NCBI GenBank assembly: GCA_033557835.1
Contig: JAWQRO010000242.1
Coordinates: 1-46,806 of the forward strand
DNA length: 46,806 nt
Direction of reading: 5' to 3'
DNA from: Helochares maculicollis
Lineage: Eukaryota; Arthropoda; Insecta; Coleoptera; Hydrophilidae
In this document: positions 1-12,000 of the stretch, piece after piece
Layout: each line of letters begins with the position of its first letter
Position numbering within the stretch: the first letter of the stretch is position 1
The notes under the pieces: generated by a model
Seen by the model: the letters and a program-made list of their open reading frames with translations, nothing else
Told to the model about the DNA's origin: nothing
The model's database searches: none
Program-made: the position numbers and the translations under genes

Positions 1-330
1 TTTACAGCTTGAATGGGATGTAATACCACACCCACCTTATTCTCCAGATTTGGCACCTTCAGATTATTACTTGTTCCGGTCTTTGCAAAAATTTTTGGAT
101 GGGAAGACCTTTATCTCAAACCAGGACGTCAAGTACACCTTGGACCAGTTTTTTGCCAGCAAAGACCAGAAGTTTTATGAGCGTAGGATCAATCTCCTGC
201 CCGAAAGATGGCAAAAGGTATTGGACCAAAATGGAGAATGTATCATTTAATAAAATGTTTATACACTATAAAAAAATCGTGTTTCATTTTCACCAAAAAA
301 AAACGAAATTACTTTCCGAACAACCCAATA
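1..330 (+). mobile_element. 3' part of a mariner element (transposase C-terminus plus right terminal repeat)
   Basis: Frame 2 is open from the window edge to TAA at 248-250. It encodes a mariner transposase C-terminus with the motif HPPYSPDLAPSDYYLF, followed by the typical tail that ends ERWQKVLDQNGECII. The Asp codon at 62-64 (in APSD) is the third acidic residue of the mariner DD34D triad. After the stop, the sequence runs into a terminal inverted repeat whose reverse complement begins GGGTTGTTCGGAAAGTAATT. It ends next to a TA at 329-330, the expected target-site dinucleotide. No frame break is visible in these 82 codons, so this copy looks younger than the other three in the window. The 5' part, including the first two catalytic residues, is outside the window. 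Confidence 0.9.
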
Positions 331-3300
331 GTTTACTTCATAGTAATTTGCGGACGCAGAGCAAACTACTATACTTAGGCTTACAGACACAAATATTAAA
401 AGTTTTTTCAGCTTGCCTGAAGACTCATAGTTACGATCTACGAGAATTTTGGTTAGATTAAGTATATAAATTCTTTTACATATCAGTTTCTTCTAAAGTG
501 TTCAGTAGCAATTTCTAAGAGGATATAGATATGGATATTAAAGTTGATTTGATTAAGTTTGAAAAGTCTCTTGCACTTACTTTGTTAACTGCTTTTAGAG
601 CTCTCTGGTTTTTCTTCTGGGTTTTGGGTTTCAGTGTCTTCATAGCTGTGATATGTTTTATAAATTTTTTTTCAGTTATGTAATATAATATAATAATCGC
701 AAAATTGTTCATACTTAACTATTTTAAAGTATTCCTTGAAATAATGAGCTGTGTGGAGGTTATTTTGATAGTAAATTGCTCATTGGTTAAGTACCAGTTT
801 TTGAGACTTCCTCATTTTTAGACTATCACGACAAAATTAAGATATGTAAGATTACTGCTAGTGTCTGTTATTCTGTTAAATTTGGCTTTAAGCCAAGACC
901 TAAGACATTATCTGTCCTATTTTAAACCTACATATTTTTAATTTAGAATACTTTATAATGTATTAAATAAAAAAATTAAACTTTCATAGTGTAATGTAAT
1001 TTTAAATTTAGAAAAATGCATATGCGTTGTATAATCCTTATTCTAAAGTCATTAGTTATCGACTATTACCGTGGTGATATAGTGAATAAAAAGAATGCCC
1101 ATACCTCACCCAATCAACAAAAAATTGTTGTCAGATTTTCTGAAATTATTTCTTAAAGTGGAAACATTTTGGTCGAGTTCACACGAATTATTAGAATATT
1201 GGAGTTTAAAGGCATTGTGTACTGGAATCGACTAATAGACCTACACGTGAGAAGTTTACTTGACGCTATCTAGGCAAAACGGAGGCATATCACATACAGC
1301 ATTGCCGAGGCGGAGGCAAATAGTAACAGGTAACAGAAATATCAGAATATTCTGAAAACTGAAACTTCCACCAACGCACCGTGCACAGGTTTCAACTGGA
1401 ATTAATTGAAAAAGGGAATATTGTTCGTGGATAGTCGCCGCCATATCCTATTTCCGGGAAAACAATTACGCACCGGTGTGGAACAAACAATAAACAAACC
1501 TGGTGGGATTACCACCAATAATTAGCAGCGGGACTCATACAAGGCCCGCAGAGAAGCAAGCTTGTATTTTATCATTTAAATCCGCGTAATAGAGAATATA
1601 ATGGGCTATCGACGATATCGGGTTGGAAGCTACCAATAAAACACATTATCGTTCGCATTGTGTTTTGTCACAATATCTGAAACGCTGCGCCCCCGTCGGC
1701 CGTTGGAACTCTGCCACCCGTCCTAACAATGACGATACAGGATAACGTCCTCAATAGATATTGCGAATATATCGCCCTCTATAGTTGTGCTGTGATATGT
1801 TGTACTCCAATCTCGAATATAGGTATTATTGATACGCCATACACAATCTATCCATGTGTATGTATATTATGTACGCATTATGTACTTGCATACATGTAGC
1901 AACGCGAGGTATGTATCGATGAATGTAATATGGAATAATAACCAATTGAACTCGGTTGATAGGTAGGCATGTGAGCACGATTTTATCGTGTATTATACCT
2001 GCCTACTGATGTTAGAATTGAATAATTATATTTGAATCGTTGTTGTAATCGAAATATACTCGACCAAGTGCGAAGAATGACTGAGTTTGTTGTTTATTAA
2101 ATTTATCAACACTGTTCAATACCGTAATAATTAAAATTGAGCTTTGTAGAAAATTAGTTTCAAAGCAAAATACTGCATAACGAACCGCAGTCGAAATAAA
2201 TTTCTATAGATAGATTCCATTTGTAAAAATAGTGCATTTATTACACGGTTTATTACTAATACGTGCATGTAAAGTTGTTCATTTATTTCAGTAGCAATAC
2301 GATATCTACATATAGAATATCAATTTTAAACTTCCCTTCAATTCTTATACAAGGTGAGGGTTGCGCGGCCAACCGATTTTAGCATTGCAATCCCTATCAC
2401 TCTTCAAAATATTTGCTTTAATGTTAAGTTCGCATTTTCCTAAATTGACGTAAATATGCACCTTGTCGGTATTGGAATGACGAAAATTCTAATGTTTTCT
2501 AAGAATATCAAATACAATGGCATGAAAAAATATTTAGACAGTATATCTTAGAAATGCCATAATTTATGGAAGAATATATATTGAGCCCTTTAGTTATTCT
2601 ACTGGTAATTATCTTTTACAAGAAATGGTGTTCTGATTGAATAAAAGATTTCCGAATAGATAGATTGCCAGCAGAAGAGCAATAGCATTAAAAGTTAGCT
2701 TTTCTAATTTCAGTTTATTTTATAAGTAAGGACGCATTAAATGCTTACTTTTAGAAGGAAATGTACAAATAATAACTATTTTATTGTTAAATTCATTATG
2801 AAAACTCCAAATTTAAAGTAGATAGCTTACTTCTAGCAGAGACTCGCTCAATAATACATATTATTTTAAGTATTACAAATTCTCTCCTCACCGAGTTATA
2901 TTTTAGGCTAGTGCATAAGAAAAAGAGCATCTTCCAAATCACTTTGGCTTACTATGCTTAAATAATGTTTGATTACATTAGTCAGAACACATACGGTTTC
3001 ATGATATTTTTCACAACTTTGAATCAGATATTCTTGTTTTAATTAAATTAATGAAAATAGAAACGTCTCTCTCTTTTCTACATGTTTATATATTTTACCG
3101 TAACAGGATGTTAACAAATAAACTTTTGCTAGTTTTCAAAAGATTTTGTTATAGAACTGCTTTGAATAATTAAAAGCGAAAGACAAGCGTACATTCTAAA
3201 ATATAGGGTCTTTACTTAGTAACACGATGCTTGATGGTGCTCTTAATTGAAATATTTGAGTTTACCTTGAAACTTTGAATCTTCACTTTCGCACCGCCAA

Positions 3301-5914
3301 GTTAACTAAAAATGTTAGCACAAACTTCACATTCGATTAAAAGCTATACATAAGAAGACATCTTCATCAATTCAATACATTTCAGCCCACTTATATGACA
3401 TAATATTTTCCAAATTATACTAACACTTTAAACGTACTAGAAAATTAATTTAGCGTTGGAGCCTAGAAATCATTAACCCCTATTAAATCGTTGTTGTGTA
3501 AACTAACTGCAAAAAGTATTAGTACCAAAATATAAATAAACATATATTTTATAAGTTATTTCTGATACTTGAAAAATCAATTAAGTATCATATTCTTATC
3601 AATATTTAAAACATCCAAAAACAGAAAAAAAAACAATAAAAACATTTTCCTTGTGTCGATTGCGAGAATCGAAAAATGGAATAATTTTTGTTTGGTATTA
3701 TGCTAAATTTTAGACCAGCTAACAATTTAATTAATTTGCGTTTAAAATACTATTTACGATTTCACGTGTCGAAGAATGATTAATAAATCTTTTTTGTGCA
3801 TATTTTTGCTAATTAAGCTTAATTAACTGCTATAAATAATAATAATAAAAACAAGAAATCCTGTACATAAGTATGTAAGCAAATAGCACTAATAGCACTG
3901 TATTTTATTTAAAATGTGTGTTAAACTTATCAAATGGAATATTTTCATGCAAAAATTTAACTAGTCTATTTGTGAGCGTACGATTTTAAGCTGTTTCAAA
4001 TTTAATAAAGTAAAATCTACAAAACTCTCTTATTGACAATTGCAATTTCAGGCACATGTAATATGAAAATATTTATATTTAAATAACTAATGGGGATTGG
4101 TTTTTGATGCATGGTGTCTTCATCTTTTGTTTTGTCAGTTGCGCACGAAAGTTGATGTTCTGCAGCATAAACTGATTAGCATTTTTATTTACGATTTATT
4201 TAAATTTTGATGAACGTAATTCAATTGATAAGTCTAAAAAATATAATACGCTTTACCACAGTCTTTCTCACAGTATTAGCAGTCCCAAATTTTCACTACT
4301 TTAAATTAGGAAAATAGTTCTACTGACTCCGTAAACATGTGGTTCCCGAATCATAAATGACTAATGATACACTTTGTATAGTCTATTAAGGATTTTTGTA
4401 TATATTTTTAATTGCTTTTAATATTGACATTGTTAGATTTCAAACCCCATTTTCACGGTATTAATTATTAAGAATTTCGATCATATTGAACTAATGCTAT
4501 ACTTTTATGGTATACGTATTCAATTATATCTATAAATGCTGTATAGTCGTTTATAGAATACACTTCCCAGAATTTTGTAAGTCTCTATAAGAAAATGTTT
4601 GTTATTAATAAAAAATGAAAACGAAACTGGTAGTACTAATATGGTGGTTAACATTCATCTCTACAAAAATTAGCCAGCTTGATTGTAAACAGGTAAAATT
4701 CATTTAAGTCCATCGTGTAAAACTTTTTTCATAGTTAATCCTTTGTGTATTCATCCATTGAACAGAAATTTCACAACATATAAGCTATTGACAAAAATTT
4801 TATTCATAAAAATTAATAAATGATATATGAATATGTATACAAATGGAGCTATTTAAACAATTATTTTTACGCATAATAAACAAACCATGCTAGCTACATT
4901 TTTTAGTAATAACTGTTACGAATTGTTGCATTGCATTTATTTATTTACTACATACTTTTGTCTTGGTGAAATTTTGGAAAAACAAAAACACAATCCAGGT
5001 ATTTACTTTTATTGTTTTTTTTGGTTTATTTCCATATATTAATAATATATAATTACAATTTTGATGTTTTTTATTTAAAGTTGATAAACTGCTTATATTC
5101 CGTCCAAGAAGTGAATCCTTAGAGACAGTTTGCTCAATTGTATATAGTATTTTGAGCTGGTAAAGTTTTGTTTGATTACATACATTTTATTACTATAAAT
5201 GAATTTTACATAAATAACGTTTCGTAACTCAATTATTTTTCTTTATTCCACTCAACTAAAGCCAGTACCGGTATAGACGTTTGCTAAAAGTACGTGTTTG
5301 GTATTCCACAATAGAAATTTATATTTAACCAGATTACAACAAAATGAGATAACAAATTTGCCTAACATATTTTTAATATAAATTTGTTTGCTCTATGCAG
5401 TCATATGCTTGTATTGTATAAATGGTATTAATGATTTTTTTACAATTGGCAGTTATGTAGGTATGAAGTTGTTACAATATTTTAATATCGTAGATCTACT
5501 TAAATACTTGGCTGTATTCAACAAATTATATAAATATATATTTAATAAGCCGCAGGTATCTAATCACCTTTAATGGCGGCACGATAATTTAGTTACAGTA
5601 ATAATGTGCATCCCAATAAGGATCTCGTTAATTGAGATGCGAAATTATAGGCGACATCACTCAAAGTAACAGCTAATTGGATTAATTCAACAAATAAGCG
5701 AATAATTCAGAGGGCACTTACCAGTCCTCCCAGTTTTTCCGAATCTTAACATTTTTTTGCAATCTTTCTTTTACTCCCAATGGAACTTAATTATTTTGCG
5801 CTACTTAATTATCTTCTTTCCTAATGATTTTCTTCTCCAACTTATTTTATCGCTAATCGTTTTTTCACCTAATTATTCTGTCTCACCACGTTATTTATTA
5901 TTATTTTTTATCAG
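331..5914. other. Non-coding, AT-rich DNA upstream of the first visible scalloped exon
   Basis: No convincing coding exon was found on either strand. This is probably intron of scalloped, because the next exon starts in mid-protein with a good acceptor. I looked for an exon ending in a motif like the insect scalloped N-terminus (…GDMSD before DEKD) and did not find it. Roughly 1250-1760 is less AT-rich than its surroundings and could be regulatory. A hairpin lies at 1959-2006. The rest is AT-rich with short homopolymer runs. Confidence 0.6.
1959..2006. repeat. Imperfect hairpin (inverted repeat)
   Basis: The outer arms TAGGTAGGCAT and ATACCTGCCTA pair with one mismatch and one G:U. The inner arms CACGAT and ATCGTG pair perfectly around a TTT loop, with a 5/4-nt internal loop between the stems. 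The three-nucleotide terminal loop is small for a normal microRNA precursor. I see a structure only and assign no function. Confidence 0.45.
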
Positions 5915-6053
5915 GATGAAAAGGATATGGCGGCGGCCGACGCGGAAGGCGTCTGGAGTCCTGACATTGAGCAGAGTTTTCAAGAAGCGTTGGCCATCTA
6001 CCCACCCTGCGGCAGGCGAAAAATTATCTTATCGGATGAAGGAAAAATGTATG
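5915..6053 (+). CDS. sd: scalloped exon: first half of the TEA domain
   Basis: The acceptor TTTATCAG precedes GATGAAAAG and the donor is G|GTAAGTA, leaving phase 1. It encodes DEKDMAAADAEGVWSPDIEQ and onward through SFQEALAIYPPCGRRKIIL to DEGKMY plus the first base of Gly, which covers TEA helix 1 and the start of helix 2. The acidic DEKD start corresponds to the region just before the TEA domain in insect Scalloped, so at least one upstream coding exon is expected. Confidence 0.95.
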
Positions 6054-9000
6054 GTAAGTATCGTATGCAATAACCCGGAACTCACTAGGTGTTCTTATAT
6101 TTTATTTATTTCCTCTTTTGCGTTACTCTTGCATAAAACTTCTCTTTCGAGTTCAATGTCTGTAAGTTCGATTCAATTCGCATCAAACGAATTTTGTATC
6201 ACCATTGACATAGAGAAGATAGTAGAGATGAATCAATGGATACGCGTTCTGCGGAAACCTGTTTCATCATTCCGTTCCGTGTTGTAGGAAGCTTTCACAG
6301 TAATATATCCTGCAGAGAGCCTGATTTGTGTATTAGGTGCCTCTTAGCGCTATTTTGGCTGAAGCTACTCGAAGTTAGCAGGTTATTGAAGGAACTAACG
6401 GTTTCAATTTTTTGACACCAATCTAGCACGCAGTGGCGCCTTAGCCAATTGGTCTTTAGCGCATGTTTGTTCAAAGATTTTTTAATCATTTTCTACAGCG
6501 TTTCGTTAAATTGCTTATGTTTTCTGGTTTCACGTTTTATAGCTCTAAAAAGTATAAAAGCAACTTATAAAATTTATATATTTATTAGCTACTATTATTT
6601 TTTAAATAAGACTCTCATGAAAACAGCACCGATCTAATCCATGTTTTGCCCAATTGCTGTTGGCAGTTTGAATGATAAACATTAAAAAAATAATCCAAAG
6701 ACACATTTCTATGATGTGCAAGTTTTACTGAGTACACATTAATGCAGGATTATTTTGTAATTCTAATTGACGACTTGATGAATATGAAGCTCTCTTAGGC
6801 TTTTACAATAAATATTTGACATTTTTAGTACTACTTGCACACACTTTGAATGCTTTCGATGAAAACTAAGTATACTTTATAATATAGATTAATTAAGGAT
6901 ATTCTTTTTAAAATACCAAAATAAATGAGGTGATGTGATTAGCCTTTTGTTTTTAACATATTTAAGGATAAACCAATATATTTTTATCAAACAAAATATG
7001 GAATCGATTTCAAGGATACAAGTTTGTAAACGTCTCGTTCTGTGTTCGAACTATTTAAAATATTTCAGTTGTCATGTATCCTTACAGTACTGTTAATTGT
7101 TCTTTTATCATCACGAAAAATATTTATTAAACTACCATTTCCCTTCATTATTTCTTCGCCATTTTTTTCGCCGCAATTAACGGCGCACTTTCTGTTTAAA
7201 AACAAATAATCGTAACGATAATGGCGTAATGAAGATGAATATCTTTTACCGAGTATTATAGTTATTATGTTTCTGGCATATTTCGGATTAATTCACTTCC
7301 TGTATTTAGACCGATTGTTCCGGAAGATTTCCTTGAATTCATTTGAAGAATGAGGAATTTACTGAATGCGTGTTTCGTGGACGGTATATTATAGCAGATT
7401 CGATACACAAAGCGACTTTGCTGCTTGCTGTTTTGCAATTGTAATTCTGTTTGGACCGGTGCCGGTGATAACTGCAAAATGCGTCATTTGTCAACGGTTT
7501 CCAGAGGCGTTACGTTAAATAAGTTTCACTCGTCGAAATCACGGTGCAATAAATACGCATGGGCAACTTCTTATGGCTAGCTGTAGTACTGTTATCTACT
7601 ATATGTGTATTTTTATTTTATTTTTGTTTCATGATTTGCATAAAACTTTGTTGCGTATCCGTTTAGAAACGAAAAGGAAAAACGGAACGGAAGCATCGAT
7701 GCGTTTTTTCATGTCTATGCGAGCGTAAGTAGTTTCCGAAGCGTAGATCTTTCAAAATAAACTAAATAAGATGAGTAAAATCCTTGATTTTGTTGACTGA
7801 AGCAGCAGTCACCATAAATCACCACTGCTATGTTTTCAAGGACTTCAAAACTAGCCTTGGGATAGAAAAAGGAGGGCTCAAAACTGGCAAACTGAAATTG
7901 CAGCGCATGTAATTACGGACTGATCAATGATGATTTCAAAATGGACAAGCAAATTTTAGCCATTGCGATATTGAAATAGAAGTGTGCAATTAAAATCTCT
8001 GTCGTCTTGGTAATCTGTTATGTATTGGGTGAAAAACTGCTGTGCGATTGGTACTGAATGATTGGCAAATAGAAATTTTAGGGACTGGTAAATAGAAATT
8101 ATATGACTGGCTAATAAAAATTGCACGACTGGTAAATAGAAATTATACGATTGGTAAATCAAGGTTGTAGGAGTGGCAAATAAATGCTGCAAAACTAACA
8201 AATAAAACTTGCAGAATCGATGATAAAACCTGGAGGGCCGGCAAATAAAACTTGCATGGCTGGCAAATAAAAGTTTCATGATTGGCAAATAAGAGCATGA
8301 GGAGCGAACAAGCAAGAACCTCAGGACAAGACGTGCTGAAGACGCAAGCACTAAAAATGGACACAAAGGTCTCGAAAAAGTGCTGCGTCGCATTGCCTGA
8401 TGCCATCACAAGCTCGGAAGCTCAATAATACTTACACTTAACACGCTGAATTCACACGTTACGCCTCTCCGGAGTCCCGACTCCGGGATCTCTCTCATTT
8501 CATTCGGTCACCCGGAAACCAATAACGGCCGTAACAGCGCTTTATGTTGCGAAATTGATATTTTATCAGGACGTCCGCTCGCTTGGGGTTCTTCTGCATC
8601 CATGCATGCGTTTTACCGGATTCCATATAGACCTTCAGAATTATTAGATATTAAGGAGAGCTTAGAATTGCTGCTAGGAAATGCATTTACAAAGCCTTGC
8701 GTTATTTATTGTCTACTAAAATTTTTGTATTCATACATTTAAAGCATAGAAAAAAATGATCGATTTATAGAATACTTTAATAACCTCGTATGTAAAATAC
8801 ATATATCAAACTGAAATTGTATATTTTTAATATTTTGCAAGTACTTAAACGTTTATTAAGTGTATTTATCTATTAACGCGTCTTTACTTCGCTAAGAATG
8901 AGTGAGCGAAACGAGCGCATCCCGAATCAGCGAAGCAGTTTTGGATGTAAATATTTTAACTTTGCGAGGCTTATTTAATTTATTATTAATTGTCCTGTCA

Positions 9001-12000
9001 GGTAAGCGGCTTCCCTTGTAAATATGTACCAAGTTCCATAAGGCTGCTCTAAAATAGTCCAGAATAGACTATACAAAAATCATCGCTTCTCAAACATTCA
9101 AGATTCTTAAATATTCGAAAGTATTGACAAGCGATTCTGTTATGCGAAAGTCTAGTTGACCGGCTAAACCAGTCAGAAGAGCAAATCAAATTCTTTCAAA
9201 TCTACTTGTTTATTGAACAATGGTTGCTCGCGCAATGTTTTCAAACTTGGTTTTTTCGTTCCATAATGCACACCCATACTTGAGCAAGCGAAGTTTATTT
9301 TATTTTTTATCTATTCCCACTTTTCTACTATGCGTACACTTTGCAATTTATATAAATTGCTAAAAAATCGAATAAGTTTCGTATAATTCGCCAATGCGTC
9401 GCGTCGACACGCTTGAAAATATCATTTCAAACCTCTTCAAACCTAAAACTACACTTGCTTTAACTTTTTTGGACTCTTTATTCTTTCACGCATCTCTACG
9501 CCGTGAGGGATGAGCAAGCGTAGTGAAATTTTAATGGGTTTTCCATGCAGTACAGACTCCTATTACCACAAACCATGTATTTGTATTTAAAGCAGCTTAT
9601 AGCTAGAAATATAATTTAGCTCCTCCAAAAATTAACTTTACATCTACAAATTCAAAGTCAACAAGAAAACAAGAGAATTATATGTTGTTCCCATCACCAT
9701 TATTTTAAATCGAAAATAATGCCGTTTTAAAATACCATTCAAGCTGTTGCTCTGAATGTCTTTATGGCTGGTAGGAGTTTTTTCAACTACTCAGAGCAGT
9801 TTGGGCAAATTTGGAAATGCGATTGTTGCCTAATTATACACGATTCGATAAAGGAATTCACTGCATGTACAATAAAAGACAAGCTCATGTGAACAGGAGT
9901 AACATCAATTTTAACGTGACGTATCGAATCAGATTTAACTGGCAAATTAGCTTTGTCAGTATTTTTAAGCAAAAAATTGTAACATAATAAAATATAGTAT
10001 TGTTTATATAGAATGCACTGTATTAACATCAAACGGAATTCCAAGCAGTAGAAATATAACTGATTAATTTTGTCATTATATAATTATTTTCTTATTTCTT
10101 ACTGAACTTAATTGTCTTTAATCTTTACAGTAAATGATAACGTTTTCACTTTTGCAATCTATTACCTTTTTTCATTATCAAATTAAAACTAAGCTTGTAT
10201 GCTTGTGATGAGGCAGACCAACGAGTTGGATAGTTAAATCGGCTTAATTAGCTCGAGGAGACGCAACATTTTTCTGCACATAAAATACCGCAATTTCTCG
10301 AGTTTTTCTAAAAAAGAAGCGATAATTGTCGGAGATGTAGAAGAATTAAATTGCACACAAAGCCAAAGTGTAGTAGCAAGAACCCAATTCATTCAAGTAC
10401 CTATGATTAAAATCAATGAACGAACTTTTACATGAGTTATCTTCATATGTGTAATTAGTGTATTAATAATCCACAACTAAGCAGGCAATACAATGACAAA
10501 AATAACATTATGCAGCAGAAAATCCAATAAATATATTTAAGTCAAAACTAAAAGCAAGAACTGTAAAAACCATATTTATTATCAATTAAAATCAATAGTC
10601 AAATATGATTCACTTAGTATTGGCTGTCGGTTACAATTGGCAACAAATCTAATAAATAATTGTTGAAAAATAATATATTACAAACGTTTGTAATTTTAAT
10701 TACGCCAAGTAAAAAACTAACCTATAAATCCGGAAATGACATCAGAATTGGAAATGTATCGTTTCCTTTTGTACCAGTGAGGCTTGTTGGTCAAAGAACG
10801 ACCGGTTGGGACCGCTGCTGCTACGAATGAGCAACGAGGTGAGGTGAAACCTAGGAAACACCTAAAGTGCAAGCTTGGAGCAATGCGTTAGAACGGGCAC
10901 AATACATAAATTAATAAAGGAATAATTAAGCATGCAATCATTTTCGCAATAGGAAATCGCAAGCTCTTGGTCTGTTACCACTACCGGTGCGGCGCACAGC
11001 GGAGTGGTACGGCGGCAAATGCCTCGCTCGCTCTATTCGTTCGTTCGGCAATGTCTAATTAAACGTTTGAGAAACGCAGAAAAAATTCTTCTGCTAATTA
11101 GATTACCAGTGGAGCGTGGAGAATGATGGCAGGAATTAAAAGGTGCTTACTCCAATTGCGTTTGCTTTGTCTGATTGCCAATCAGATGCTGGATTTTGCT
11201 ATGGTTGATAATGTAATCGTTTAATCTTACGTAAGATCGAAATTGAAGCAATTAATAAACAATAAGATTGCTCAAAGCTTTTGCAAGTGCGAATCAACCT
11301 AATCTCAAATTTTCCTGCTGACATGACGAAAGCCAATTTCGTATTCCTTGCTATGAGGAACGTACCTAAGTGTCCAGTTGTCACCAATTTCCAGCGACTG
11401 GTGAATTGAATGCTTGTCTCGGAAGAAGGCTGAGGGAAGTGGGGCGGCTGGGGAGTCGAGGGGCCGGCAGAATTTCCTATCCTTCAGTGCCTTTTCTCAT
11501 CTGCCTTCTGCCTTAGCTGCTTTCCGGTACATTGCCGGGGATTCGGACATGTCAGACTGGACAGTGGGAATAGCAGATAGTGGACAACACTCTAGAACTA
11601 GTAGTAGTAGCCACTCGGTCAATATCTTTACGGCCTGCGCCTTGAATTCCATCCATTCTCACCATATATACGTTGATCTCTAGACTCTTGCGTCCCCTCT
11701 CCCCGTTGATTTTCATATGTATGGGGTAGATAGAGATAAACTGTCTTTAATAAACATGATATCGAATTTAAGCATTGTATAGTCATCGATAAGATATAAC
11801 ATACGGGTGTACAAAATTGTGCATTGCGAACCGTCAAATTAATACTTTATTTAAACTTAATTAAACTCCTGATGCGTTTAGACGCTTTGACGTCCGAGAG
11901 CATCCAGTTTTTACTTTTCTGTATTTTGAAGTATAGTAAGAGGAAGGTATTGCGATCATGAAGCAATTTGACCTCCAGATTTTGACGAGTCTCCATATCT

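Noticed and set aside
5757..6287. 176-codon + frame overlapping the scalloped TEA exon
   Set aside because: It is another frame over the exon. The scalloped frame matches the TEA domain exactly and has proper splice sites.
7956..8409. Minus-strand open frames of 145 and 88 codons
   Set aside because: They run through the 22-bp minisatellite, whose units lack stops on that strand. The peptides are the same repeat read in rotating frames.
11414..11683. 89-codon frame containing GDSDMSD, resembling the insect Scalloped N-terminus
   Set aside because: It lies downstream of the exon it would have to precede, has no matching donor after MSD, and the similarity is seven residues long.
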